From Alkalilacustris brevis (lineage in GTDB: Bacteria > Pseudomonadota > Alphaproteobacteria > Rhodobacterales > Rhodobacteraceae), in assembly GCF_003350345.1 (NCBI RefSeq), contig NZ_QNVJ01000084.1, positions 1 through 64,000 of the forward strand: a DNA stretch of 64,000 nucleotides. Reading direction: 5' to 3'. Made by a program: the position numbers and the translations under genes. The number at the start of each line of letters is the position of its first letter. Positions within the stretch are counted from its first letter, which is position 1. Shown in pieces: positions 28,006 through 38,726 of the stretch. The notes beneath the pieces were generated by a model that saw only the letters and a list, made by a program, of their open reading frames with translations, had not been told where the DNA came from and did no database searches.

Positions 28006-28149
28006 ATGTCCAAGAGCAGCAGGACAATTCTTGCGGTGTTCGCACTCGCAGTTGTCACGGCCTGCGCGCCCCGCGCCCAGCAGCCCGTCTACGAACCGAT
28101 CCCCGCACCCGTCACCGACGACCGGGCCGGCGGCAAATACGCCAAGTAA
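28006..28149 (+). CDS. 47-residue lipoprotein
   Basis: A short reading frame beginning MSKSSRTILAVFALAVVTAC. The lipobox VTAC places Cys20 as the lipidated residue, leaving a mature peptide of about 28 residues rich in Pro and charged residues (APRAQQPVYEPIPAPVTDD). AGGAG lies about seven bases before the ATG. It resembles small entericidin-type or Rhodobacterales lipoproteins. Function unknown; it lies in the small-gene stretch between pccB and pccA. Confidence 0.75.
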   Translation: MSKSSRTILAVFALAVVTACAPRAQQPVYEPIPAPVTDDRAGGKYAK

Positions 28150-28356
28150 GCACCATCACATGCTTCCCGCACCGGAGCGGTCGCTTGCCGCCCCGGTGCT
28201 CAAGGTTTCGGCAAGCAGCCCGGATACCGTTGCACGAAGGGGCCGCGCCCGAAACGGCGCGGCGCCGCCCGAAACGCTAGGAAATTCAAGAAATCTGGAG
28301 TATATTTTCACGCTCAATCACTTGCGCGTGAATTCGCGCCATTACGGGAGCGAAGA

Positions 28357-28698
28357 ATGCCTGACCTCAAACTCATTACCGCCGGGCTGGCAGCACTTAC
28401 TATCTTGGGGGCCTGCGCGCCCAAGTCCCAGCCAGTTCAACATGTCCTTATCGAGCCGGTTTACACCAAGACCGGCGGCGGAACCGGATCATGCCCCGAA
28501 GGCTATGTCATATCACGCACCACGGCCGCGCCGCAGCGCGAGGTCTGCGTCCCTTCCGATTGTGATGATTCGTTCTGGCGCGGGCAGACCTCCGTGGCCG
28601 GCTTGCCCTGGTGTGTGCCACCGCAGACCTTCCGTGACGAAGGTAGCGGAAACGGCAACGGCCGCGAGCGGTCGCCGAACGATCCCAGGGCCGGGTAA
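28357..28698 (+). CDS. Small Cys-rich lipoprotein
   Basis: 113 residues. Signal peptide with lipobox LGAC (Cys20), then a mature domain with five cysteines (CPEGY, VCVPSDCDD, WCVPP) that could form disulfides in the periplasm, ending in a Gly/Asn/Arg-rich tail. GGGAG lies eight bases before the ATG. It shares the ...CAP start of the mature chain with the 47-residue lipoprotein upstream, though the rest differs. Function unknown. Confidence 0.75.
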   Translation: MPDLKLITAGLAALTILGACAPKSQPVQHVLIEPVYTKTGGGTGSCPEGYVISRTTAAPQREVCVPSDCDDSFWRGQTSVAGLPWCVPPQTFRDEGSGNGNGRERSPNDPRAG

Positions 28699-28758
28699 TC
28701 CTGCCCCAGGTAGACAGCCAGTTTCCGCCGCGCCTTCTTACAACCAGGAGGCGCGGCC

Positions 28759-29118
28759 ATGCTGAAGCACCGTGGCTTTCCCGGGCGGTTGCCGGGAACC
28801 GATCACCAGTTCACCATTCGCCGCGCGCACAAGGCGGGGGCGACGCGATTGATTGCGCGCGAGCGCCACGCCGACCGCCGACCGGCCGACCGGCGCGCGG
28901 ATGCCTGGTTCATGGCCGCGCTGTGGCGGCATTTCGGCGAAGAGCCCTTTGAGCGCGGCAATCTAGATGCCGGGCGGCTTTCCTGGCTGTTCGGGCGCGA
29001 AGTCGTGCCCGCAGAAGAGCCTTTCGACCCCGAAAGCTATGAGGCCCTGCTGCGCATCGACGTGGCACGGGCGCGGGCCGCCTTCCCCGAGTCGTTCGGC
29101 CCGGACTGGCCGTCATGA
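28759..29118 (+). CDS. Hypothetical 119-residue cytoplasmic protein
   Basis: The protein has an Arg/His-rich first half (TIRRAHKAGATRLIARERHADRR) and an acidic second half (PAEEPFDPESYEALLRID). No signal peptide or membrane segment is seen. CAGGAGG eight bases before the ATG and coding-like composition support it as real. I do not recognise a family. It lies in the pccB-pccA interval and may be conserved there in relatives. Confidence 0.65.
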   Translation: MLKHRGFPGRLPGTDHQFTIRRAHKAGATRLIARERHADRRPADRRADAWFMAALWRHFGEEPFERGNLDAGRLSWLFGREVVPAEEPFDPESYEALLRIDVARARAAFPESFGPDWPS

Positions 29119-29446
29119 AAACGGATGGCACGAATCCGCGCATCAACAGGCCGATCCGGCAAGGTTCTGCCGATGCCTTGCGACGACGCACAGCAAGCAT
29201 TGCGCCGGCGCGCAGGGGCAGCGAATCTGCCCGCGTGAGGCGATCTGGCCGGGCAATGCCCCGTCGCTTTCACCGGGGCGACTGCGTCGTTCCCTTCCCT
29301 CCTGCGCGGTCCCGGCCTGAAACGGCCGGACCGTGCCTTTTGCACGTCGGGCAGGTGGGCGGGGAACCGGGGCAACCTTGGGGGCGTTTCATCTGTGTTG
29401 GCAGTGAACGTTTCGGCCCAACAGCGAAAAGGAAAGGACAGGAACA
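29119..29446. other. 328-base gap with a possible terminator
   Basis: No convincing gene. A hairpin at 29308-29332 (GGTCCCGGCC against GGCCGGACC, one bulge, loop TGAAAC) is followed by GTGCCTTTTG, a plausible intrinsic terminator on the plus strand. If active, pccA would need its own promoter downstream rather than relying on read-through from pccB. Confidence 0.5.
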
Positions 29447-29653
29447 ATGCGGAAAATGGCAGGAATTTTGGGTGTGGTCGGTCTGCTTGGCCTTGCGGCC
29501 TGCGGCGAGAACATCGGCCAGCAGGCGATTCTGGGCGGTGGCACCGGCGCAGTGGCCGGGGCAGTTGTCGGCGGCGACCCGATCACCGGCGCAGCCGTCG
29601 GCGCGGCGGGCAACGTGGCGTTTTGCCAGCTCTACCCGGAACGCTGCCGCTGA
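29447..29653 (+). CDS. 68-residue glycine-zipper lipoprotein
   Basis: It starts MRKMAGILGVVGLLGLAAC, with lipobox LAAC giving a lipidated Cys19. The mature part repeats small residues (GGGTGAVAGAVVGGDPITGAAVG), a glycine-zipper-like helix, and ends with a CQLYPERC pair of cysteines. Such peptides sit in the outer membrane or periplasm. AGGACAGG lies upstream of the ATG. Function unknown; immediately precedes pccA. Confidence 0.75.
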   Translation: MRKMAGILGVVGLLGLAACGENIGQQAILGGGTGAVAGAVVGGDPITGAAVGAAGNVAFCQLYPERCR

Positions 29654-29788
29654 GGCGGCGCAGGCGCCGCTCAGCGCGACGCTGACATCGCTCCGCCTGC
29701 GGGCGGATTGCACGGATTTTCGGGCATCGCGCAGAAGCGCGGTGCCCGTTTCTGTTGCGTGGCGCGCTGGCAAGGAGGAATGCGCAGC

Positions 29789-31789
29789 ATGTTCGACAAG
29801 ATCCTGATCGCCAACCGTGGCGAGATCGCCTGCCGGGTCATCAAGACGGCGCGCAAGATGGGCATCGCGACCGTCGCGGTCTATTCAGATGCCGACCGCA
29901 ACGCGCTGCATGTGGAGATGGCCGACGAGGCCGTGCATATCGGCCCGGCACCCGCGAGCCAGTCCTACCTGGTGATCGACAACATCCTCGCGGCGATCCG
30001 CCAGACCGGGGCGCAGGCGGTGCATCCGGGCTATGGCTTTCTGTCAGAGAACCGCAAGTTCGCCGAGGCGCTGGCGGCCGAGGGCGTGGCCTTCATCGGC
30101 CCGCCCGCCGGCGCGATCGAGGCGATGGGCGACAAGATCACCTCCAAGAAGCTGGCCGCCGAGGCCGGTGTCAGCACGGTGCCGGGCTATATGGGCCTGA
30201 TCGCCGACGCCAATGAAGCGGTGAAGATCTCGGGCGAGATCGGCTATCCGGTGATGATCAAGGCAAGCGCGGGCGGCGGCGGCAAGGGGATGCGCATCGC
30301 CTGGACCGACGAAGAGGCGCGCGAGGGGTTCCAATCGTCGAAGAACGAGGCCGCCAGCAGTTTTGGCGACGACCGCATCTTCATCGAAAAATTCGTCACC
30401 CAACCGCGTCATATCGAGATCCAGGTGCTGGCCGACCAGCACGGCAACACTGTCTATCTACACGAGCGCGAATGCTCCATCCAACGGCGCAACCAGAAGG
30501 TCATCGAAGAGGCGCCCTCGCCGTTTCTGGATGCGGCCACCCGCAAGGCGATGGGCGAACAGGCCTGCGCGCTGGCGGCAGCGGTGGGCTATACCAGCGC
30601 CGGCACTGTCGAGTTCATCGTCGATGGCGCGCGCAATTTCTACTTTCTGGAGATGAACACCCGCCTGCAGGTGGAACATCCGGTGACCGAGTTGATCACC
30701 GGCGTCGATCTGGTCGAGCAGATGATCCGCGTGGCCGCCGGCGAGGCACTGCCCTTCGCGCAAGACGATCTGAAGATCAACGGCTGGGCCATCGAGAGCC
30801 GGCTTTACGCCGAAGACCCCTATCGCAACTTCCTGCCCTCGACAGGGCGGCTTTCACGCTATCGCCCACCCGCCGAGCGGGCCGAACCCGCGCGCGCGGT
30901 GCGCAACGACACCGGCGTCTATGAGGGCGGCGAGATCAGCATGTTCTACGATCCGATGATCGCCAAGCTTTGCACCTGGGCGCCCGACCGCGCCGCAGCG
31001 ATCGAGGAAATGCGCCGCGCGCTCGATGCGTTCGAACTGGAGGGGATTGGCCACAACCTGCCGTTCCTCAGCGCGGTGATGGATCACCCACGCTTTGCCA
31101 GCGGTGAGATCACCACCGCCTTCATCGCCGAGGAATACCCCGAGGGCTTTGCCGGCGTCACGCCCGATGCGGCCACCATGCGCCGGCTGGCTGCCGTGGC
31201 CGCCCATTTGAAGATGCGCAAGGAGGCGCGCGCGGCGCAGATTTCCGGCGCGATGCCCAACCACCGCCGCCGCATCAGCCCCGAATGGGTGGTTTTCCTG
31301 GGGCGCGAGAGTTTCCCCGTGCGGATAAGCGAAACCGGCGAGGGCACCCAGGTCGAGATGGAAGATGGCGAGGTGCTCGAAGTGCGCTCGGCCTGGACGC
31401 TGGGCGAGCGGCTGTTTCGCGGCACGGTTGGCGAAAGCGAGATGATCGTCAAGGTGGAGTTCATCCGCGGCGGCGCGCGCCTGCGCCATCGCGGCGCCGG
31501 GTTCAAGGCGGTGGTGCGCTCGCCCCGCCAGGCGGAACTGGCGGCATTGATGCCCGAAAAGGCCCCGCCTGATACGTCGAAACTGCTGCTCTGCCCGATG
31601 CCGGGGCTGGTGGTGGCGCTGCATGTGGAGGAAGGCGCCGAGGTCCATGAAGGCCAGGCGCTGGCCACGGTCGAGGCGATGAAAATGGAGAACATCCTGC
31701 GCGCCGAGCGCAAGGGCACCGTCAGCGCCATCCGCGCGCAGCCGGGCGCGAGCCTTGCCGTGGATGATGTGATCATGGAGTTCGCGTGA
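29789..31789 (+). CDS. pccA: Propionyl-CoA carboxylase alpha subunit (biotin-containing)
   Basis: About 666 residues. The biotin carboxylase domain (1-450) starts MFDKILIANRGEIACRV and has the ATP-grasp KASAGGGGKGMR and EMNTRLQVEHPVTE motifs. A linker/BT domain follows, then a C-terminal biotinyl carrier domain with VEAMKMEN; the biotinylated lysine is about K632. It carboxylates its biotin with ATP and bicarbonate, then PccB uses it. The AGGAGG site is ten bases before ATG 29789; ATG 29780 is too close to it, and the upstream ATG 29708 adds an uncharacteristic leader. Confidence 0.96.
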   Translation: MFDKILIANRGEIACRVIKTARKMGIATVAVYSDADRNALHVEMADEAVHIGPAPASQSYLVIDNILAAIRQTGAQAVHPGYGFLSENRKFAEALAAEGVAFIGPPAGAIEAMGDKITSKKLAAEAGVSTVPGYMGLIADANEAVKISGEIGYPVMIKASAGGGGKGMRIAWTDEEAREGFQSSKNEAASSFGDDRIFIEKFVTQPRHIEIQVLADQHGNTVYLHERECSIQRRNQKVIEEAPSPFLDAATRKAMGEQACALAAAVGYTSAGTVEFIVDGARNFYFLEMNTRLQVEHPVTELITGVDLVEQMIRVAAGEALPFAQDDLKINGWAIESRLYAEDPYRNFLPSTGRLSRYRPPAERAEPARAVRNDTGVYEGGEISMFYDPMIAKLCTWAPDRAAAIEEMRRALDAFELEGIGHNLPFLSAVMDHPRFASGEITTAFIAEEYPEGFAGVTPDAATMRRLAAVAAHLKMRKEARAAQISGAMPNHRRRISPEWVVFLGRESFPVRISETGEGTQVEMEDGEVLEVRSAWTLGERLFRGTVGESEMIVKVEFIRGGARLRHRGAGFKAVVRSPRQAELAALMPEKAPPDTSKLLLCPMPGLVVALHVEEGAEVHEGQALATVEAMKMENILRAERKGTVSAIRAQPGASLAVDDVIMEFA

Positions 31790-31863
31790 TGGCGTCCGGC
31801 CAGCCCCTGCGTGCCCCTTGGGCCAGCGCCATGCCCGGTTGCGGGCGTGGCCATGCCTCCGGC

Positions 31864-31887
31864 GGGGATATTTCTTTCACAGTGAAG
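31864..31887 (+). repeat. Interspersed 24-bp motif, copy C
   Basis: GGGGATATTT-CTTT-CACAGTGAAG, with AGGCAGGG following as in copy B. It lies between pccA and the convergent DUF4174 gene. One mismatch to the consensus, at the second base. Confidence 0.8.
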
Positions 31888-31917
31888 AGGCAGGGCGCGC
31901 GCGCGGGGGCGCGGCGC

Positions 31918-32463
31918 TCAATCGCGGCCCGAGGGCAGCCGATCGAGGATTTCCTGCCTGCGCGAGGGGAACTTGTCGATGGTCTGGACAATCTCACGGC
32001 CCGGGCGCGGGTTGGGGCGGCGCAGTTTGACTTCGCCGTCCTTGTCGAGGATGGCCAGCATGAAGCCACGCGGGCGCAGCCGCTCGCGCGCCTGGCTGTT
32101 GGCCGAAGGGTCGGTATCGAGCACCACGACGACATCGCGCGCGATCATTTCATCGGCGCGTTCCTCAAGATAGCGGACCTGCCGTTCGAAGGACGGGTCG
32201 TTGGGAATGTCAGCGAAGATCACGATGGGCCGCATGGTCCAGAGGAAATCTTCGAGATCGACTTCGGCCGCGTCATGGACCTGCAGCCCCTCGATGATTT
32301 CGTCCTCCATGAGGGCATCTTCGGCGATGGTGCCCGTGGCGGCCTCAGGGCCTTGTGCCTCGGCTGCCGGGGCGGCGCCATCGGTGGCCAGTGTGATCGG
32401 CTCCTGGGCCAGGGCGGCCAGCGGAAGACATGCAGCGAGTATCGTGATCCGGAATGGTTTCAT
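31918..32463 (-). CDS. Exported DUF4174-like protein
   Basis: 181 residues with signal peptide (cleavage after ALA near 19), a spacer of about 50 acidic residues, then a thioredoxin-like alpha/beta domain: RPIVIFADIPNDPSFERQV, DVVVVLDTDP, FMLAILDKDGEVKLRRPNP. This fits DUF4174. There is no CxxC, so it is probably not a redox enzyme. It is convergent with pccA and divergent from mcm. Function unknown. Confidence 0.78.
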   Translation of the reverse strand: MKPFRITILAACLPLAALAQEPITLATDGAAPAAEAQGPEAATGTIAEDALMEDEIIEGLQVHDAAEVDLEDFLWTMRPIVIFADIPNDPSFERQVRYLEERADEMIARDVVVVLDTDPSANSQARERLRPRGFMLAILDKDGEVKLRRPNPRPGREIVQTIDKFPSRRQEILDRLPSGRD

Positions 32464-32573
32464 GGGGCCTCCTGTTCATCAGGATATAGGAGCTTTGCGC
32501 AGGATTACACAGCCGGAATTTCACAAGATTGCTGCCCGGCAGGGGCGCAGCCACAGCAACAGGAGTTGACGCG

Positions 32574-34712
<2,139 letters not shown>

Positions 34713-34783
34713 ACCATGGGCAGGGCCTTGAAAAATCGCCGCAGCCCGCTGACAGCACCGCGAGGACCGGATAAGTTGAACCC

Positions 34784-35467
34784 ATGAATATCTGGAAACG
34801 CATCGCCGAGGCCGTTGCCGCGCTGGCCCGGGGCGAAAGTCTCGCCCGGGTATTCGAGCATTTGCGCACCCCGCCTGAACGCAGCGTGGCCTTCACCATC
34901 GCGGTGATCGCGCTGGGGGCCAAGATGGCCAAGGCCGACGGGCAGGTGCGCCGATCCGAGGTGACGGCCTTTCGCGAGGTGTTCTCGATCCCGCCGGGCG
35001 AGGAGCGCAACGCCGCGCGGGTGTTCGATCTGGCACGGCAGGACGTGGCGGGATATGACCTGTATGCGCGGCGCATTGCCTCGATGTTCGGCCCCGGCGA
35101 TCCGGTGCTGATCGACCTGGTCGAGGGGCTGTTTCACATCGCGGTGGCCGACGGCGAATATGACCCCGCTGAGGATGCCTTCCTGCATGATGTCGCGCGG
35201 ATCTTCGGGTTAAGCGAGCGCTGCTTTCGCTGCATCAAGGCGCGGTTCGTGCCCGACGCCCCGGCCGACCCGTATGAAGTGCTGGATGTCTCGCCCGATG
35301 CCCCGATGGAAGAACTGCGCGCAGCCTGGCGTCGCGCCGTGCGCGAAAGCCACCCCGACAGGCTGATCGCGCGCGGTGTGCCCGAAGAGGCCGTGAAACT
35401 GGCCGAAGGGCGGCTGGTCGCGGTGAACAAGGCCTGGGAGGAAATCACCCGGGACCGCGCCGCGTGA
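34784..35467 (+). CDS. TerB-J domain protein, DjlA/DjiA-like
   Basis: 227 residues. An N-terminal tellurite-resistance TerB-like helical domain (about 25-145, including KADGQVRRSEV and VADGEYDPAEDAFL) is joined to a C-terminal J domain (160-227) with the HPD motif at 190-192 that stimulates DnaK ATPase. Unlike E. coli DjlA it has no N-terminal membrane anchor. It likely works as a cytosolic DnaK co-chaperone. The next gene's GTG overlaps its stop by four bases. Confidence 0.85.
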   Translation: MNIWKRIAEAVAALARGESLARVFEHLRTPPERSVAFTIAVIALGAKMAKADGQVRRSEVTAFREVFSIPPGEERNAARVFDLARQDVAGYDLYARRIASMFGPGDPVLIDLVEGLFHIAVADGEYDPAEDAFLHDVARIFGLSERCFRCIKARFVPDAPADPYEVLDVSPDAPMEELRAAWRRAVRESHPDRLIARGVPEEAVKLAEGRLVAVNKAWEEITRDRAA

Positions 35468-36492
35468 GGCTGGCAACCTATAACGTCGAATGGTTCAACG
35501 CGCTTTTCGGTGACGATCACATGCCCATCGAGGATGACGGCCCCTCGGGGCGCTACGGGATCAGCCGGGCGCAGCAGCTTTACGGGCTGGGGATTGCCTT
35601 TACCGCGCTGGATGCCGATGCGGTGATGGTGATCGAAGCCCCCGACGAGGGCAACGGGCGCTCATCCGTCACGGCGCTGGAGAATTTCGCGCGCCATTTC
35701 GGGCTGCGCACGCGCAAGGCGCTGATCGGATTTGCCAGCGAAAGCCAGCAGGAGATCGCACTGCTCTACGATCCCGACGCGCTGAGCGTCGTGCACGAAC
35801 CCCTGGGAGAGCCCACGGGCAAGCACGGCCGCGAAGGGGCGCCGCGTTTCGACGGGGTGCTTCGGTTGGGCCCGGACGAGAATGGCACGGAACAAAAGGT
35901 CGTGTTCTCGCGCCCGCCGCTGGAATTGCTTGTGGAAAGCCGCGCGGGCAATGTCTTTCGGCTGATCGGGGTGCATACCAAGGCCAAGGTGCCCCATGGC
36001 GCGCGCGATGCCGAGGATGCGATACGCCTTGCCGTCGAGAACCGGCGCAAGCAGTTCGCGCAATGCGTCTGGCTGCGGCGCCGGATCGAGGAACATCTCT
36101 GCGCGGGCGATCCGCTGATCGTGATGGGCGATTTCAACGACGGCCCCGAGATCGACGAGTATGAATTGCTGTTTCCCCGCTCGGGCGTCGAGGTGGTGCT
36201 AGGCTGGGACGGGCCGCGCGACCTGCAGCTTTATGATCGCAACGCGCGCAAGGCGCTGAGCAAGCACCTGGCGGCGGCGCCCTCGTCGGCGCGGTTCCTG
36301 CTGCCGCACGGGCAGTATGTCTCGGCATTGCTGGACTACATCATGATCTCGCCCGAGTTGCGCACGCGCAACCCCAAATGGCGGATCTGGCACCCGTTCG
36401 ATGACAAGGGCTGTTTCGAAATTCCCGAATTGCGCGAGGCGCTGCTTTTGGCGTCGGATCACTTTCCGGTGACGCTGGACATCGATCTCTGA
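35464..36492 (+). CDS. Endonuclease/exonuclease/phosphatase-family hydrolase
   Basis: 342 residues. EEP-fold motifs: TYNVEWFNALF (catalytic Asn), VMVIEAPDE (metal Glu), VHTKAK, VMGDFNDGP (Asp and Asn pair) and SDHFPVTLD (catalytic Asp-His) at the end. It hydrolyses a phosphoester in DNA, lipid or sugar phosphate; the substrate cannot be told. The GTG start at 35464 overlaps the J-protein stop (GTGA), implying coupled translation. Confidence 0.83.
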   Translation: MRLATYNVEWFNALFGDDHMPIEDDGPSGRYGISRAQQLYGLGIAFTALDADAVMVIEAPDEGNGRSSVTALENFARHFGLRTRKALIGFASESQQEIALLYDPDALSVVHEPLGEPTGKHGREGAPRFDGVLRLGPDENGTEQKVVFSRPPLELLVESRAGNVFRLIGVHTKAKVPHGARDAEDAIRLAVENRRKQFAQCVWLRRRIEEHLCAGDPLIVMGDFNDGPEIDEYELLFPRSGVEVVLGWDGPRDLQLYDRNARKALSKHLAAAPSSARFLLPHGQYVSALLDYIMISPELRTRNPKWRIWHPFDDKGCFEIPELREALLLASDHFPVTLDIDL

Positions 36493-36533
36493 GCACGCTT
36501 CTTCGTGCGGCGCATTTGCGCTATCATGCGCGC

Positions 36534-36911
36534 ATGAAGATTATGCGCCCCCTCCACCGCCGCCTGTTGGGCCTGATGACGGGCCTGGCGCTGGCAGTCT
36601 CGCCGACGCTTTCCCTTTCGGGGGCCGGCGAGGGTGCGGCATGGGCTTCAGAGGAAGGCGACACATCCGGCATGAACGAAGGGCTGGGCCTGATCGAGGA
36701 AGGCGCGCGGCTTATCCTGCGCGGCCTGATGGACGAGATGGACCCGCTTTTCGACGAGCTGGAAAAGATGATCGACGACCTTACGCTCTATCACCGGCCC
36801 GAGATACTGCCCAATGGCGACATCATCCTGCGCCGCCGCGTACCGCTTGAGCCCGACGAGCCGCCGCAGGGCGAGGGGGGCACGCAGCCGGACGAGGAAA
36901 TCGACATCTGA
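36534..36911 (+). CDS. Small exported acidic protein of unknown function
   Basis: About 125 residues. The N terminus looks like a signal peptide (MKIMRPLHRRLLGLMTGLALAV, cleavage near ASA or WAS). The mature chain is helical and acidic (EEGARLILRGLMDEMDPLFDELEKMIDDL), then LPNGDIILRRR, and ends in a Pro/Glu-rich tail. I recall similar proteins in Rhodobacterales, sometimes mislabelled as ATPases; no nucleotide-binding motif is present here. Start is uncertain (36516, 36534 or 36543). Confidence 0.65.
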   Translation: MKIMRPLHRRLLGLMTGLALAVSPTLSLSGAGEGAAWASEEGDTSGMNEGLGLIEEGARLILRGLMDEMDPLFDELEKMIDDLTLYHRPEILPNGDIILRRRVPLEPDEPPQGEGGTQPDEEIDI

Positions 36912-36988
36912 CAGGCCGCCGGTGCTTTGGCGTCCGGCGCGCCTGAAGGGATTCGGACCGCACCGAAGGCGCGGCCCGAAAGGCCTGC

Positions 36989-38347
36989 TCACCCTGCAGC
37001 AGGCAGCCCCAGAAGCCAGGTCGCCATGGCGAAATAGATTACCACACCGATAGCATCGGCAAGCGAGGTGATCAGCGGCGCCGAGGCCGTCGCCGGGTCC
37101 ATGCCGAAACGGCTGAGCAGAAACGGCATCGACATCCCGATCAGGCTGCCCACGAGCACGATCAACACCATGGTCAGCGCGACCACGAATGCAATCTCGG
37201 GCCCCGCGCGGAATACGCCGATGGCCGATACCGCCAGCGCCATGGTCAGCCCCAGCGCCCCGGCCACAACGACTTCGCGGCCCAGCATCCGGCTCCAGTC
37301 GCGCAGACGCACATCGCCCGTGGCCAGCGCGCGCACCATCAGCGTGGCCGACTGGCTGCCCGCATTGCCGCCCGAGTCGATCAAGAGCGGCAGGAAGAAG
37401 ACCAGCGCGATATAGGCCGCGATGATTTCCTCGAAATAGGCGATGCCGGCGCCGGAAAAGATGTTACCGAACACCAAGATCACCAGCCACGGCAGCCGCT
37501 TGCGATAGAGCAGCCCCGCCGAGGCGCGCATCATCGAGGTGCCCACGTCACGCACCGCGCCCACCCTGGCGAAGCTGACATCATCTACTGCGCGCGCGAC
37601 ATCGAACGCGTCATCGTGGGTCACGATACCCACCAGCCGATCGCCGCCATTGATCACCGGCACGGCCAGCAGGTCGTATTTCTCGATCATGCGCACCGCG
37701 ACGGCGCGGTCGTCTTCGGCGCGCAGGTGCGGCGGCGCGCGGCGCATGACCTCTGAGACAAGCGCGCTGTCAGGCGCGACCAGCAGCTCGCGCAGGCTGG
37801 CGGTGCCGACCAGGCGGCCGGCCTCATCCATGACGTAGGAGTGGTAGATGGTTTCGGAATCGGGTGCAGCGCGACGCAGATGTGCCAGCGCCTCTACCGT
37901 GGTCAGGTCGGCCGGCAGCGTCGCGTAATCCGATGTCATGATCGCGCCAACCGTACCTTCCTCGTAAGAGGCCAGCTTCAGCAGGTCATCGCGCTCGGCC
38001 TGGGCCAGACCGGGCAGGAGGGCCTGCTTCTGGTCCTCGTCGAGTTGGGCGAAAAGGTCGGCGCGTTCGTCATGGGCCATGGCATCGAAGATGCGCGCCA
38101 TGTCCTTGCGCGACAGGGCGCGGGCAATGCCGGCCTGGGTTTCATGGTCGAAATACCCAAACAGGACCGCCTGGCGGTCTTCGGGCAGGCAGCTCAACAA
38201 GGTTGCCATTTCCTGCCGCGTGAAATCGCCCGCCATCGCGACAACATCGGCGGGGTGGGCATGGCGCAAGCTACGGGCCAGTTCGGCCTTGCGGCCTTCG
38301 CGCAGCATCAGGGCCAGATCGGCCCGGGTCAGGGTCGTGGTGTTCAT
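36989..38347 (-). CDS. mgtE: Magnesium transporter MgtE
   Basis: 452 residues. N-terminal superhelical domain (1-130), paired CBS domains (about 135-255), and five C-terminal membrane helices with the family motif LPLLIDSGGNAGSQSATLMVRAL. PATASAPLITSLADAIGVVIYF near the end contains the conserved Mg-binding Asp. It imports Mg2+ and is gated by intracellular Mg2+ through the CBS domains. The 5' leader shows no M-box I could recognise. Confidence 0.94.
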   Translation of the reverse strand: MNTTTLTRADLALMLREGRKAELARSLRHAHPADVVAMAGDFTRQEMATLLSCLPEDRQAVLFGYFDHETQAGIARALSRKDMARIFDAMAHDERADLFAQLDEDQKQALLPGLAQAERDDLLKLASYEEGTVGAIMTSDYATLPADLTTVEALAHLRRAAPDSETIYHSYVMDEAGRLVGTASLRELLVAPDSALVSEVMRRAPPHLRAEDDRAVAVRMIEKYDLLAVPVINGGDRLVGIVTHDDAFDVARAVDDVSFARVGAVRDVGTSMMRASAGLLYRKRLPWLVILVFGNIFSGAGIAYFEEIIAAYIALVFFLPLLIDSGGNAGSQSATLMVRALATGDVRLRDWSRMLGREVVVAGALGLTMALAVSAIGVFRAGPEIAFVVALTMVLIVLVGSLIGMSMPFLLSRFGMDPATASAPLITSLADAIGVVIYFAMATWLLGLPAAG

Positions 38348-38726
38348 CGGTCATCCTCCGACTGCAGGGCCTGACAGCCCTGCCGCCCCTGCCCAGCAGG
38401 CGCGCGTCAGCCGTCAGACCGGTATTTCAGTAAGAGGGCCTTCAGCCACGCGAAGCAAGAAGCGGCGCGCGGCCAGGCCGGTATTACTTCCGTCTTTCAC
38501 AGTGGCCTCCATCAATGCGCCGGGCCGGCCCCGGCGCGGTGAATGCGGTTGCGCGCGATACCAACTCTGGTCTGGCGGTCAACCGTTGCCAAGGCGAAAA
38601 ACGCCTCTCTGGCAGGGTTTGCGGACGCGGCCGGCGGGTTTGCCGAAAAGCAAGAAGGCAGGCCAACGCGGCCTGCCCCCGTCATCTTGCAACCAGGTGC
38701 GCGCGACCATCCCGGTCGCGCGGTGC
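38348..38726. other. 379-base gap: mgtE leader and hsp20 3' end
   Basis: No gene seen. A hairpin at 38517-38537 (GCGCCGGG/CCCGGCGC, loop CCGGC) and, at 38493-38504, the string TCTTTCACAGTG that matches half of the interspersed motif lie in the presumed mgtE leader. No riboswitch class could be recognised by eye. Confidence 0.45.
38657..38677 (-). terminator. Terminator after hsp20
   Basis: GGCAGGCC (38657-38664) pairs with GGCCTGCC (38670-38677). On the minus strand it is followed by TTCTTGCTTTTC, so it should stop transcripts from the hsp20 gene just upstream. Confidence 0.75.

Noticed and set aside
29115-29807. Plus-strand 230-residue frame overlapping the 119-residue gene's stop
   Set aside because: It overlaps the glycine-zipper lipoprotein and the pccA leader, has Arg/Pro-rich shadow composition and no SD.
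38348-38726. M-box riboswitch for mgtE
   Set aside because: A leader of suitable length and a hairpin exist, but the conserved M-box core could not be recognised by eye.
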